From positions 17,474-81,473 of the forward strand of contig JAOZUO010000011.1 of NCBI GenBank assembly GCA_029938605.1: a stretch of DNA of 64,000 nucleotides. Reading direction: 5' to 3'. The notes below the pieces were generated by a model. The model ran no database searches. It was given only the letters and a program-made list of their open reading frames with translations, and was not told the DNA's origin. The first letter of the stretch is position 1. Every line of letters starts with the position of its first letter. A program made the translations under genes and the position numbers. Positions 24,178 to 33,541 of the stretch are shown piece by piece. The stretch comes from Deltaproteobacteria bacterium (GTDB lineage: Bacteria > Myxococcota_A > Polyangia > HGW-17 > JAJRWW01).

Positions 24178-24241
24178 TTCGGAAAGACTCCTTTGGCTAC
24201 CATTGCCTCCGCTTGCCCCGGTGGAGGTTGTGTGCTTCAGT

Positions 24242-25564
24242 ATGCTCGCCATGACCAATGACCCCGGCGACACGCCTCCTGAGAAGCCCCCTGATAAGCC
24301 CCTTGGGCGCAGCCCGTTCGTTCCACCCGACGCATCCAACGCATCCAACGCATCCGACAATGCTACGCCCGACGATGCTGTCGCCACCGGAGCACCGCCC
24401 TCGGAGCCACCGGCGCCTACTGTAGAGCCGCCGACGCCCCATGTGGAGCCGTCACCGGCGGTACCGGTGGTGGGGCACCACGCGCCAGTAGCGTACCAGC
24501 CGGCACAGTTCCCGCCCCCTGAAGACAGCTGGGCGGCACCCTATAATCCCTACGGTCCCGGGCCCCAGAATGCATCGTCCGGGCCCGAGCCCGGGTCGGG
24601 CTACGGCGGGGGCGCGCTGCCCTACGGAGGCCCCAGCTCCCAGCAACCCTATTCGGCAGTGCCGCCTCAGGCCTATTGGCCCCAGGCCGGATATGTACCT
24701 CCGCCATCTCCGCCCTTCCCTGGAGTGCTGTGGTTCAGTCTGCTGGTGCTCATAGGCTTCTTCGGCCAGATCGTCGTGGGCGCTGGAGCGGTGATGGTGC
24801 TGCTGGCAATCGGACGCCCGAACGTCACGCCGGCAAACGCCCAGGACGTCATAAGCCAACTGCCCGTGGCCGCCTTCATGGGCGTCCTCCTCCTCGCCTC
24901 CTTGACCTGGCCGGCCGTGGCCCTGGTGACCGCCAGGGTCAAAAAAATTCTGACCCCCGACACCTTCCGGCTCCGCTGGCCGGGACTCTCGGTCTCGGTC
25001 CTGGCCGGCGTGTTGGGCCTGGCGCTGGTACCTCTGGCGCTGCTGCTCGAGAGCCTGGTGGCCCGGGTGGTTCCCCGAGGGGACAACGTCATCATCACCG
25101 TCATGGCCAAGGATCCCGGCGTGTTGGCCCTCACCCTGCTGGGCCTCACCTTGGTAGTAGCCGCGCCCGTGGGCGAGGAATTGCTCTTCCGCGGCCTGGG
25201 GTACCGGGGCATCGAGCGACGACACGGCCTCGGCCTGGGCGCCCTGGCGGTCTCTTTCATCTTCGCGGCGGTGCACATGAACGCCACGGGCTTTCTCGCC
25301 CTGTTCATGGTGTCCATGGCCCTGTGCTGGGTAACCACCAAGACCGGCTCCCTCATCCCGGCGATCCTCCTGCACGCCGCCTACAACGGGGTACAGTTCC
25401 TGATGATCCTCGCCAGCGACATCACGCCCGAGGTGGCCAAGAAGGCCGCCGAGTCCACCGACCTGGGCTTACCTCTGTGGATGTTCCCCGCCAGCCTGGT
25501 GATCTCCGGGGTGTGTCTGTTCGTCATTGGGAAGCTTGGTGACTCAACACGCGCAGTCGACTGA
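24242..25564 (+). CDS. CPBP-family (CAAX-like) intramembrane protease
   Basis: A protein of about 440 residues. The first 150 are disordered and rich in Pro, Gly, Tyr and Ala (a SNASNASD run, then PYNPYGPGPQ). About eight membrane helices follow. The catalytic motifs of the CPBP/Abi family are clear: EELLFRGLGYRG (EExxxR), FAAVHMN (FxxxH) and LHAAYN. Bacterial members act as membrane proteases, sometimes in bacteriocin self-immunity. The start is uncertain: ATG 24242, ATG 24251 and an upstream GTG at 24230 are all in frame, with GGTGGAGG near 24221. It runs toward the FHA gene 45 bp downstream. Confidence 0.87.
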   Translation: MLAMTNDPGDTPPEKPPDKPLGRSPFVPPDASNASNASDNATPDDAVATGAPPSEPPAPTVEPPTPHVEPSPAVPVVGHHAPVAYQPAQFPPPEDSWAAPYNPYGPGPQNASSGPEPGSGYGGGALPYGGPSSQQPYSAVPPQAYWPQAGYVPPPSPPFPGVLWFSLLVLIGFFGQIVVGAGAVMVLLAIGRPNVTPANAQDVISQLPVAAFMGVLLLASLTWPAVALVTARVKKILTPDTFRLRWPGLSVSVLAGVLGLALVPLALLLESLVARVVPRGDNVIITVMAKDPGVLALTLLGLTLVVAAPVGEELLFRGLGYRGIERRHGLGLGALAVSFIFAAVHMNATGFLALFMVSMALCWVTTKTGSLIPAILLHAAYNGVQFLMILASDITPEVAKKAAESTDLGLPLWMFPASLVISGVCLFVIGKLGDSTRAVD

Positions 25565-25609
25565 CCCCCTGCCGCTGTGGCATCCTGACCAGCACCGAAG
25601 GGAAATGCC

Positions 25610-27508
25610 ATGCAGCTCACAGTGGACATCGCGCGGGGAGCCCGGACTGGTCAGCGATTGACCTTCCCAAACCAGACCGTCATCTCCATCGGCCGGGACC
25701 CAGGAGCCGACGTGGTGTTGGACGCCCACCAGGACATCCTGGCCTCCACTCGCCACGCGGAGGTGCGCCTCGGGGTCGACGGATCCATCACCTACCTCGA
25801 CCTGGGCAGCTCCAACGGCTCCTTCGTGAACGGGGCACCCGTCACCACCTGCACCCTCGTCCACGGCTCCGAGGTGGAGCTCGGCGCGGGGGGACCCTTG
25901 CTCCGCTTCTATCTGGAGGAAGTGGCCGCGCCCGGGGCGGTGGTCCCCACTCCGAGTCCCGTTGCGGCCGTCCAGCCCAGCCCCACCGCGGCTGCGCCCA
26001 TCGCCCCAGCAGCGGCGCCCGTCGCAGCGGCGCCCGTGCAACCGGTCACCCCCGAGGCGGACCCGGAGCACAAAGTCGGCGCGCGCACCGTGGCGCTCAT
26101 CGTAGAGGACGCCATCTCCAAGGAGCGCCAATCCTCGAGCAGGCGCGAGGCCAAGCCACGGTCCACGGAGTTCTTCCGCACCATCGTAGACAAAGAGGTG
26201 CGATCCAAAAACAAGGGGCTCTTCGCCGTCATCGTCCTGCTGGGCGTTCTGCTCGTTGGCGGTCTGGCGGCCGGCGCCTGGTTGTTTGTCGGCCAGCGCA
26301 AAAAAATGCAGAAGCAGAAGGACGACCTGACCCAAAAGCTCGACACGGAGAACAAGGCGCACCAAAAGGCCCTGGCCACGTCCAAGGCCCAGACCAAAGC
26401 CCAGATGGAGAAACTGCGGGCCGAGGCCGACAAACGCCAAAAGGACCACGATGACGCCCTGACCAAGCTGCGAGCCGAGAACGAGAAGATCAAGGCCATG
26501 GCCAAAGACAAGGGGCCGCAGATCTCCAGAATGAACCGCGGCAACCTGTACCTGCTCGCCTACGGAACGCTGGACGTCCCACGGTACGCCACCTGCACCG
26601 CCTTCGCCGTGGCCAAGCGCATGTTGGCCACCAACGCCCACTGCGTGGTGGCCCTGCGCCAGGGCGCGAGCCGGGGCAGCTACTTTTACGCCGTACAGAA
26701 CGAGAACCCGTCCTTCAAGGCCAAGGTGGTGTCCACCATGAAGCACGCCGGGTACCACCGGACCTTCCTGCGCCTCACCCCGGACGTGGGGCTGGTGCAG
26801 GTGGACAAGGACCTGCCCAGCCTCGTGCAGATCGCCTCGGGCGAGGAGCTCAAACAGGTGCAGCGTGGAAGCCTGATGTTCTCCTTCGGCTTCCCGGGGA
26901 GGCTGGCGGATCCGCGCAAGCCCATCGCCACCCTGGTGCATGGTCGCATCGGTCGCATGACCCGTTACGACGCCTCCATGGGGACCTTCGCGCAAAGCCA
27001 ACTACTGCAGCACTCGGCCCTGTCCATGGGCGGCGCCTCGGGGAGCCCGCTTTTCAACGACGCCGGTAAGGTCATCGGCGTACACGCCGGCAGCTACACC
27101 TCCCGGTCGAGCTCCACCTTCTTCGATCCCTCCACGCGCACGCCCAAACGCATCATGATGGCGCGCCGCCTCGGCTACAAGTTCGGAATCCGCATCGACG
27201 CCCTGTCGGTCATCCTCACCAAGCCGCGCTGGGAGAAGCTCGAGAGCAAGGGGCAGTTCACCGCGGTCAAGTCCATCCCTCCGGAACTGCTGCGTGTGAA
27301 CTGCAAGGCCTACGCCCGTAAATTCTCCACCTGCTCCAAGGGCAAGGTGGTCCGCGCCACCACACAGCGCCGCTGCGACATCTCCAAGAAGATCCTCACC
27401 CACTCCTCGGTCTTCTACCTCCGCTTCGCCAAGTGCATCCTCGCGGTCCGAGGCTGCTCCCGCACCAAGCTCAGCAAGTGCATCACCGCCGCCAATCCGA
27501 AGAAATAG
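25610..27508 (+). CDS. FHA-domain membrane-anchored trypsin-like protease
   Basis: A 632-residue protein. The N-terminal FHA phospho-threonine-binding domain (residues 1-100) has ISIGRDPGADVVL, STRHAEV and GSSNGSFVNG. A Pro/Ala linker leads to one membrane helix (about 204-228) and a charged coiled coil (229-300). Beyond it is a chymotrypsin-fold domain: His344 in TNAHCV, Asp392 in TPDVGLVQVD and Ser477 in GGASGSPLF, an intact triad. The C-terminal 100 residues carry six or more cysteines. A cytoplasmic FHA domain linked to a periplasmic protease suggests control by Ser/Thr phosphorylation, and a Hanks kinase is encoded 19 kb away. That link is an inference. Confidence 0.92.
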   Translation: MQLTVDIARGARTGQRLTFPNQTVISIGRDPGADVVLDAHQDILASTRHAEVRLGVDGSITYLDLGSSNGSFVNGAPVTTCTLVHGSEVELGAGGPLLRFYLEEVAAPGAVVPTPSPVAAVQPSPTAAAPIAPAAAPVAAAPVQPVTPEADPEHKVGARTVALIVEDAISKERQSSSRREAKPRSTEFFRTIVDKEVRSKNKGLFAVIVLLGVLLVGGLAAGAWLFVGQRKKMQKQKDDLTQKLDTENKAHQKALATSKAQTKAQMEKLRAEADKRQKDHDDALTKLRAENEKIKAMAKDKGPQISRMNRGNLYLLAYGTLDVPRYATCTAFAVAKRMLATNAHCVVALRQGASRGSYFYAVQNENPSFKAKVVSTMKHAGYHRTFLRLTPDVGLVQVDKDLPSLVQIASGEELKQVQRGSLMFSFGFPGRLADPRKPIATLVHGRIGRMTRYDASMGTFAQSQLLQHSALSMGGASGSPLFNDAGKVIGVHAGSYTSRSSSTFFDPSTRTPKRIMMARRLGYKFGIRIDALSVILTKPRWEKLESKGQFTAVKSIPPELLRVNCKAYARKFSTCSKGKVVRATTQRRCDISKKILTHSSVFYLRFAKCILAVRGCSRTKLSKCITAANPKK

Positions 27509-27544
27509 CCGAGGTGCCGTTATGCCGCTCGCTCAGCGTCCCCG

Positions 27545-28252
27545 CTAGGGAACCGTAAAAATCCGGTCGGGATTGAACTCTTCGATGACGTCTCTGCTGG
27601 CCATGGCGACGGGCACGGCTATGGCGGTCACCAGGGCCACCAGGCCACCGACGGCCGAGGCCCATACCCACCACTTCTCGTACCATTTTTTCGGCGGCAC
27701 CTTGGGAATCAACGGGTTGATGTCGTCGGGCAGGGACTTGAGCTGCACAATGATCTTGCGCTGAATCCCCGCCACGATCTGGAACTTCCGGATGGCGTCG
27801 TAAAACCCGATGTGGGCAATACGCATCGTGTGCTTGCCCGCCTTGATCTCCAAGCCCCGCAAGGGCGTCTTGCCCACGAACTTGCCGTCCAGATACACCC
27901 GGGAGCCGCCGGGGCTCGTGAGCAGGGTCACCACTCCGGCGATGGGCAGCAGGTCCACCTCCAGCCGTACCCGCCGTCCGCGGCGGACCCGGATGGTCTC
28001 CATGTACTGGGTGTGACCCGGCTTGGTCACCTTGACCGTGTGCTGACCGGGCATGAGCCGGATGGCATTCCCCATGGGGACGGAGCCCACCTCGTCGCCA
28101 TCAATAAAAATCTTGGCGCCCTTGGTGGTGGACTCGATCATCAGCGTCCCGGTGATACGCCGCCGGCGCCTACGCCGTGCGTCGGCGTCCAAGGTCATGG
28201 ACAGGACGACCACCACCCCGAAAAACAGCATGAGAAAGGACTTGGCCCGCAT
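27545..28252 (-). CDS. Double PEGA-domain protein with C-terminal membrane helix
   Basis: A 235-residue protein with signal peptide (MRAKSFLMLFFGVVVVLSM) and an Arg-rich start to the mature part (DARRRRRRR). Two PEGA domains follow: GTLMIESTTKGAKIFIDGDE with MPGQHTVKVTKPGH, then LTSPGGSRVYLDGKFVGKTP with KAGKHTMRIAHIGF. Near the C-terminus, KKWYEKWWVWASAVGGLVAL starts a membrane helix. The protein is probably anchored at its C-terminus with the PEGA domains outside. It converges on the FHA protease gene (36 bp apart). Its partner is unknown. Confidence 0.82.
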   Translation of the reverse strand: MRAKSFLMLFFGVVVVLSMTLDADARRRRRRRITGTLMIESTTKGAKIFIDGDEVGSVPMGNAIRLMPGQHTVKVTKPGHTQYMETIRVRRGRRVRLEVDLLPIAGVVTLLTSPGGSRVYLDGKFVGKTPLRGLEIKAGKHTMRIAHIGFYDAIRKFQIVAGIQRKIIVQLKSLPDDINPLIPKVPPKKWYEKWWVWASAVGGLVALVTAIAVPVAMASRDVIEEFNPDRIFTVP

Positions 28253-28342
28253 GGGCTCAGTGTATCGCTAAACGCCCAGTGAGTCACCCTCCGGGCTGAC
28301 CTTGTTTCACTGGTTTTCGTGAAATGGCTAGGGAGGGGGTCC

Positions 28343-29524
28343 CTAGTCGCCGCGTCGCCTCAGTAGAATAAGCAGGTTTTTCTTCGCCACGCGGTTATTC
28401 GGCTCGCCCAGGAGGATCGCCTTGAGCACCTCGATGGCGCCATCCAGCTTCTTGTTCTTCACCAACGGCCCGACGTAGCCTCCCAGCAGACCGGCCATGG
28501 ATCGCTTGGCCCGCACCGCTTTGACGATGAGCTTGGTGCCCCGTTTCGTCTTGCCGTCAAACAGCAGGGACACGCCGTAGGAGATCTGCAGCAGCCCGAG
28601 CTCCGGCTTAAGGGCGTAGGCCTCCTTGAGGGGCTGGAGGGACTGGCGGAACTTCTTGAGCCGCAACAGGGCGAGCCCCAGATTTACCCGCACGCCCACG
28701 CCCTTTTTGACCACCTTGGCAGCGCGCCGAAGGTACGGCAGGGCCTGTTTGACCTTGCCCTTGCGCATGAACATCCCGCCCAGGTTGGCCAGCGCCAACC
28801 CGTGGTTGGGATCGGCGGCCAATGCTTTTTTCAGAGCGGCGGCGGCCGCGGAGCTCTTCTTCTTTCGCATGAGCAGGTACCCGATGCGCGCCCACACCTC
28901 GGCCGTGGCGTGGCCGGCTTTGACCGCCGCGCGGTAGGACTTCAGGGCCAGATCGGGCTGGCCTCGCCGCAGGGAGACCACCGCCCGCAGGGTGTGCACC
29001 CGCCCGGGCATCTTGCCGATCTTCACCGCCTCGACCAGGGCCTTCTCCGCCGCCTCGTACTGCTTGGTATGGATCAGGGTCAGCGCGTGATTGTACTGGC
29101 ACTCGAAGTGATCCGGCTTTACCTCCGCCGCCCGCCCGAACCACTTGGCCGCCTCGGCGAAGTTCTTACGCGCCATGTACAGCCGCCCCAGGTTGAACCG
29201 CGGCTGAAAGTAGGCGTGGTCGATGGCCGCGGCGTTCCGGTAGTAGTTGATCGCCTCGTCCAGCTTTCCGGACTTATGCAGCAAAAAAGCCAGCTCGAAC
29301 TGCAGCCGAGCCTTGCTGGGGTCCTTCTTGATGGCGGCACGCAGCGTCTCGATAGTGACGCCGTCCTTGCCGGTCACCGCCCGTCGACGCTCTGGCGGCG
29401 CGGTGCCACCCGGACCCGGCCGGGCGGTGTTCCTGGGCGTTTGCGAATCGGTCTTGGGTCCACAGCCACTGATCACGAACAAGGCCGCGATGCCCGCAGC
29501 CACCCAACAGCGGTACAACAGCAT
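28343..29524 (-). CDS. TPR-repeat lipoprotein
   Basis: A 393-residue protein with signal sequence MLLYRCWVAAGIAALFV and lipobox VISGC. The mature part carries about nine TPR units in tandem, for example GKLDEAINYYRNAAAIDHAY, KNFAEAAKWFGRAAEVKPDH, KQYEAAEKALVEAVKIG and GKVKQALPYLRRAAKVVKKG. It is a membrane-anchored scaffold by architecture; no enzyme domain is present. Its start overlaps no neighbour; the YkvA-like gene ends 57 bp upstream on the same strand. Confidence 0.85.
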   Translation of the reverse strand: MLLYRCWVAAGIAALFVISGCGPKTDSQTPRNTARPGPGGTAPPERRRAVTGKDGVTIETLRAAIKKDPSKARLQFELAFLLHKSGKLDEAINYYRNAAAIDHAYFQPRFNLGRLYMARKNFAEAAKWFGRAAEVKPDHFECQYNHALTLIHTKQYEAAEKALVEAVKIGKMPGRVHTLRAVVSLRRGQPDLALKSYRAAVKAGHATAEVWARIGYLLMRKKKSSAAAAALKKALAADPNHGLALANLGGMFMRKGKVKQALPYLRRAAKVVKKGVGVRVNLGLALLRLKKFRQSLQPLKEAYALKPELGLLQISYGVSLLFDGKTKRGTKLIVKAVRAKRSMAGLLGGYVGPLVKNKKLDGAIEVLKAILLGEPNNRVAKKNLLILLRRRGD

Positions 29525-29581
29525 ATTTTCTCCTAAGGACTATGGCCCCCAACCGATACCGATAGCGGCTACCGCCTGCGG

Positions 29582-30106
29582 CTATTTCTCGATCTTGGCC
29601 TTGATGAAGGATTTGATCTCCCGCAGCGCGCGGTCCCCGTCAGTAATGGGCTTGGGCGCGAAGGAGTCGAGCTCGTCACCCAGCTCGCGTGTGAACTGCT
29701 TGTAGGTCTCGCCGTCGTCGAGGACCTTGTCCGCCGTGCGACCACGGACCGGATCGTCGGGCAGCCCCTTCACGTAGTCCACCAGCCCGGGATACAGGTC
29801 CCCCAGGTAGTCCTTCACCGGGCCCAGAGAGTCTCCGAGCGCCTGTACGTCCGGAGCGTCCGCCCCCAGGTTCGCCTCCGCCGAGGCGATGCGCAGCACA
29901 AAGACGTCGTCCACCACGCCGACCCCCGTGAGGTAGTCAGGCACGATGTCGATCTTGCGGAGCAGATAGGCCAGCCCGCCGACCAGGATCAGCTTCGCCT
30001 CCCGAGACGTCCCCTCGGCGTCCACTGCGGCCTGCAGGGCCCTGGTGTCCTCGGGCAGGGAGTTGACCCAACCGCCAAACAGTTCGATGAGTTCTTCGTT
30101 TGTCAT
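29582..30106 (-). CDS. YkvA/DUF1232 family protein
   Basis: A 174-residue protein starting at ATG 30104-30106, preceded by GGAGAGG at a good distance; the frame extends ten codons upstream without need. The DUF1232 signature is present: LVGGLAYLLRKIDIVPDYLT then GVGVVDDVFVLRIA, a short amphipathic or membrane-associated helical hairpin of unknown function. The C-terminal half is acidic and helical (LYPGLVDYVKGLPDDPVRG). It is likely co-transcribed with the TPR lipoprotein downstream. Confidence 0.82.
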   Translation of the reverse strand: MTNEELIELFGGWVNSLPEDTRALQAAVDAEGTSREAKLILVGGLAYLLRKIDIVPDYLTGVGVVDDVFVLRIASAEANLGADAPDVQALGDSLGPVKDYLGDLYPGLVDYVKGLPDDPVRGRTADKVLDDGETYKQFTRELGDELDSFAPKPITDGDRALREIKSFIKAKIEK

Positions 30107-30198
30107 ATCAGCCTCTCCGGGTTCACGAAAGCGCAATGGTACGGGTGACGGTTCACCCGAGTCAACTCAATTATTGGGACCTGGTGTAGCAGGACTTT

Positions 30199-30234
30199 GG
30201 GGCTTTGGGACTTTGGGGCTTTGGGGCTTTGGGG
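30199..30234 (+). repeat. Putative G-quadruplex (five G-runs, CTTTGGGG repeat)
   Basis: Five G-runs of 4, 3, 4, 4 and 4 bases (30199, 30207, 30215, 30223, 30231) separated by CTTT or ACTTT linkers. This meets the standard G3+N1-7 pattern. It lies between the MopE-like gene and the DUF1232 gene, both on the minus strand, so the G-rich strand is the template. Confidence 0.7.
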
Positions 30235-30245
30235 ACCCCTTGAGG

Positions 30246-31637
30246 TTACTTGACAGTGCCGGGGCCGTCGATGGGCACGGTCTGCCAGCGGAAGTTGTCG
30301 ATGACCACCGCGGAATCCAGAACGCCGTCCCCTTCGTCATGCACCGAGAAGGTGAGGGTGACGTCCTCGCCGGGGGACAGCGGCGAGGTGGTCCGCAGCC
30401 AGCCCGTGGTCGATCCCTGGAACGCCGGACAGGGGTTGGGGACCGTGCAGCCCGGGACCCCATCGCCGAGACCACACATGGGCATGGACTCGGACAACTC
30501 GTACCCCGTACCGGTGATCGACACCGACCAGGTGGGTGCGGGCTCGAAGAAGCCGTTGTTCACGGTGATCTCGTTTTGCTGATTGTCGAAGCTGATGTTG
30601 GTCCGCTGACCCCCGTTGAGCTGGGGCTCGTTGTCCACCAGCGCGTAGAAGGTGTCATTGAACTGCGAGCAGACCCACTCGGGATACTCCGAAGAGAAGA
30701 AGATGAAATCGAAGCTGAAGCCCGTCACATTGATGGGCACCCTGAGCGTAACGATGAACTGGGTCAGGTCGTGAATATCGGCGCCGTCCTGACCGGACGT
30801 GGGCGCCGGGTCCGCCTCCGAGATGCCGAGATCCGAGTCCCAGCTCCCCTGGGGATCGGGGTCTAAGGCCACTCCGGAGGACAGATAAGCCCACTTGCAG
30901 TTCTGGGTGGGCAGGCCGTCGTCAGGTTGGGTGGACAGCCGCGGCACGATGGCCCCCCAGGTGTCGTAGACGCCATAGGCGACGGGGTCACCGCTCAACG
31001 TGGCGCTCTGGATGATGGCCGAATTGCACAGCCCCATGGCCTTGAGCATCTGCTGCTCCATGGGCTCTCCCCCAGGCTCGCCACCACAGTCGCAACCCAC
31101 CTCCTCCTCGTCAATGCCGCCATCGCAGTCGTTATCAATGCCGTCGGTGGGATCCTCGATGGAGGCCGGGCCGATGAGGATGTTGTTGTCGTTGCAGTCC
31201 GGGTGGACGTCACAGGGACCGAAGCCGTCGCCGTCCTGGTCGGTCTCCTCGGCGTCAATGAGCCCGTTGCAGTTATTGTCAATGTTGTCGTAGCAGTCCT
31301 CGCGGGCCATGGGATTGATGGCCGGATCCCCGTCGTTACAGTCACCGTTGACCATTCCGAAGCCGTCTCCGTCCAGATCGTCATCGATGAGGCCATCGCA
31401 GTTGTTGTCCACGCCGTCGACCACCTCCACGGCGTTGGGATGGATGCTGGGATCGTTGTCGTCACAGTCCCCGGCGGTCTCGGAAAATCCGTCTCCGTCG
31501 TCGTCCACCTGATCGGAGGTGTTCTGGTTACCCCCAAAGTTCGGATCCACCGGCCCGCAGCCGCCCCACGCCAGGGCGACAACCATCAGCACAACGAGAA
31601 GCAACCCGAAATCAACATACATTCTCGACCGTTTCAT
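30246..31637 (-). CDS. MopE-type Cys/Asp-repeat lipoprotein with choice-of-anchor-L domain
   Basis: A 463-residue protein. ATG 31635-31637 has GGAGAG five nt upstream. Signal sequence and lipobox (ALAWGGC) precede about four repeats of the putative metal-binding motif found in MopE-related proteins: DDDGDGFSETAGDCDDNDP with DGVDNNCDGLID, DLDGDGFGMVNGDCNDGDP with DNIDNNCNGLID, and similar. These loops resemble thrombospondin type-3 calcium sites closed by disulfides. The second half matches choice-of-anchor-L sequences (VTGFSFDFIFFSSEYPEWV, QFNDTFYALVDN), seen on surface proteins. It is probably a cell-surface protein; the ligand is unknown. Confidence 0.88.
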   Translation of the reverse strand: MKRSRMYVDFGLLLVVLMVVALAWGGCGPVDPNFGGNQNTSDQVDDDGDGFSETAGDCDDNDPSIHPNAVEVVDGVDNNCDGLIDDDLDGDGFGMVNGDCNDGDPAINPMAREDCYDNIDNNCNGLIDAEETDQDGDGFGPCDVHPDCNDNNILIGPASIEDPTDGIDNDCDGGIDEEEVGCDCGGEPGGEPMEQQMLKAMGLCNSAIIQSATLSGDPVAYGVYDTWGAIVPRLSTQPDDGLPTQNCKWAYLSSGVALDPDPQGSWDSDLGISEADPAPTSGQDGADIHDLTQFIVTLRVPINVTGFSFDFIFFSSEYPEWVCSQFNDTFYALVDNEPQLNGGQRTNISFDNQQNEITVNNGFFEPAPTWSVSITGTGYELSESMPMCGLGDGVPGCTVPNPCPAFQGSTTGWLRTTSPLSPGEDVTLTFSVHDEGDGVLDSAVVIDNFRWQTVPIDGPGTVK

Positions 31638-31782
31638 GAATCTCTCCAACTACAAGGGGCGCAATGCGCCAACAAACCTATCGGCCCTTCCAACTATACC
31701 CCTGCCAAGACAACGATCACAATTGGTTTCTCTAAACCAGGTATCGAGCCCTAGCCTTAGCCTTGGCCCTGTGGTGTTAGGC

Positions 31783-32403
31783 TTACTTCTTGGCCAGGTC
31801 GGTACGAATGGCGCCTGTGATGCTGACCAGCTCCCGGTTCAGCTCGGCGCGAATCATCTGCGTCAACACAGAGACCACCGCCTCGGGGGTCCTGGTCTTC
31901 ACCCGCTGCTTGCGGTCGAAACGCATGCGCCAGACCACCTTGTTGTCCGAGGCGCGGTGTAGCCGCAAGTGGAGCGCCACCCGGGCCGACCACCGCTCGC
32001 GCTTCGCTCCCTCCTCCACCTGCTCCAGGGCCATGATCCGACCGCGCAGAATGTAATTGGGCAGCGGCTGCGGGGCCACGGTGACCAACCGAAAGCGGTG
32101 GGTCACCCGCAGGTATCGCTGCACGGCCGCGGTGAGCAGCCGTCCGGGTTTGGTCACCCACTGCCGAAAGCGGTAGTGGCGCAACTGCACCGGAGAGATG
32201 CGGTAGACGATGCGCAGGTGGTCATAGCCCGGATCCACGTCCAGCCCTTCCACCTGGATCACCACCGGGAGGGGCTCGCCCCCAGACGGCTGTACCTGCT
32301 GCCACAGGGGGACCCAGAAGTACTGCATGGTGGGCGGCTTACTACTCCCGAAACAGCCCGAAGCCAAGGCGCCGAATAGTACAACTGTCAGCAGCTTCTT
32401 CAT
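31783..32403 (-). CDS. ABC-type transport auxiliary lipoprotein (PqiC/YmbA-like)
   Basis: A 206-residue protein with signal peptide and lipobox LASGCFG. The mature part follows the ABC auxiliary-lipoprotein pattern: PLPVVIQVEGLDVDPGYDHL, RIVYRISPVQLRHYRFRQWV (a basic strand often written Y-xxx-W), then RYLRVTHRFRLV and an outer strand pair ILRGRIMALEQ. Such lipoproteins bridge MCE-protein phospholipid transporters to the outer membrane. Its ATG overlaps the stop of the MlaD-like gene by 4 bp, so the two are translationally coupled. This supports assignment to one lipid-transport complex. Confidence 0.85.
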   Translation of the reverse strand: MKKLLTVVLFGALASGCFGSSKPPTMQYFWVPLWQQVQPSGGEPLPVVIQVEGLDVDPGYDHLRIVYRISPVQLRHYRFRQWVTKPGRLLTAAVQRYLRVTHRFRLVTVAPQPLPNYILRGRIMALEQVEEGAKRERWSARVALHLRLHRASDNKVVWRMRFDRKQRVKTRTPEAVVSVLTQMIRAELNRELVSITGAIRTDLAKK

Positions 32404-33458
32404 TTCGGTAGCTTCCGCCCCCGCAGGGTGCTCGGTCGGAGCAGCGCCGCGGGATTCTCCCGGATGGTCCGGGAAAACTCTTCCAGGTGCTCAGCGGCGT
32501 TACGCATGGCCTTGGCGATGGGCTTGATGTTGCCCTTGATGTGCCCCACCGACGACCGCATGTCGGTGAGCAGCAACTGCAGCGCGAGGAGGGAGCGCCT
32601 CGCCTGGGAGATGGAGGCCGTGACGTCCTTGGACAAAAGGCGTTTCTCCACGTTGCCCATGGACCGCTCCAGTTTACTCAGGGTCTTGGCCAGCCGCCCA
32701 CGCTTGCCCAGCAGCCCTCGCGCGTCCTCGATGGCGCCCCGGCCGGTGATCAGCGTAGCCCGGAGCTGGCGCCCCGTCTCCACCACCACGTCGTCGACGT
32801 GCCGCACAGACCTCCGCAAGGTGTACGAGGAGCGCTCGAAGTTGCGCAGGGTGCGCTTGAGGGCCGGACGGGCGTCTGTGACCAGCAGGGTGATGGCCTC
32901 CAAGGCCAGCCTGCCCGAGTCCAGGAACATGCGCGCGCTGGTCACCAACCCCATGAGCTCGGCGCGGTTCTCCTTCTTGGTCACCGTGAGCAGGTTCCGC
33001 ACCAGCTTCTCGGTCATGATGGCGATGTCGGTGGCCTTGCCCGTGATCTGCTGAAGCTGGCTCTTACCCGTGGCCAGGGTGGCCCCCGGCTTCAATAGCT
33101 CCTTGGAGGAGCCCGACTGGATCTCGATGTACTTGATCCCGGTGATGCCGTGGCTCGCCAGGATGGCTTTGGAGTCCTTGGGAATGGGCGTACCCTTGTT
33201 CAGGGCGATGCCCACCCGCACGATATCGAACCGCTTGGGATCGATCTCGATGGACTGTACTCGTCCCACCCGCACCCCTCGCAACGACACCTTGGCCCCG
33301 GGATTCAGCCCCGAAACGGAATCCTTGAACTCGACGTCGTAGGTGTCGTACTTGCGGAACAGGCTGAGCCCAGCCAACAGAGCCACGCCCCCGCCAATGA
33401 GCACCAGGCCCATGAGCAAAAACAGTCCCAGGCGGACTTTTTGTGTGCGAGTCAGCAT
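32400..33458 (-). CDS. MlaD-family MCE lipid-transport protein
   Basis: A 352-residue protein anchored by one N-terminal helix (LGLFLLMGLVLIGGGVALLAG). Residues 36-115 are the MCE domain: YDVEFKDSVSGLNPGAKVSL, RGVRVGRVQSIEIDP, then SHGITGIKYIEIQSG. The remaining 230 residues form a long helical, basic tail (RNLLTVTKKENRAELMGLVT, GHIKGNIKPIAKAMRNAAEH). MCE rings shuttle phospholipids across the periplasm. The tail is much longer than in E. coli MlaD (183 residues) and closer to PqiB/LetB or actinobacterial Mce proteins. It lies between the MlaF-like ATPase and the auxiliary lipoprotein. Confidence 0.92.
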   Translation of the reverse strand: MLTRTQKVRLGLFLLMGLVLIGGGVALLAGLSLFRKYDTYDVEFKDSVSGLNPGAKVSLRGVRVGRVQSIEIDPKRFDIVRVGIALNKGTPIPKDSKAILASHGITGIKYIEIQSGSSKELLKPGATLATGKSQLQQITGKATDIAIMTEKLVRNLLTVTKKENRAELMGLVTSARMFLDSGRLALEAITLLVTDARPALKRTLRNFERSSYTLRRSVRHVDDVVVETGRQLRATLITGRGAIEDARGLLGKRGRLAKTLSKLERSMGNVEKRLLSKDVTASISQARRSLLALQLLLTDMRSSVGHIKGNIKPIAKAMRNAAEHLEEFSRTIRENPAALLRPSTLRGRKLPK

Positions 33459-33541
33459 CCGAAACGCTCAATGTCGGTGGGTTTGACCAATGAGACCACC
33501 GTGGTGGTTGTATTATACCAGGCCAACCCCCCAGGAGCGAA

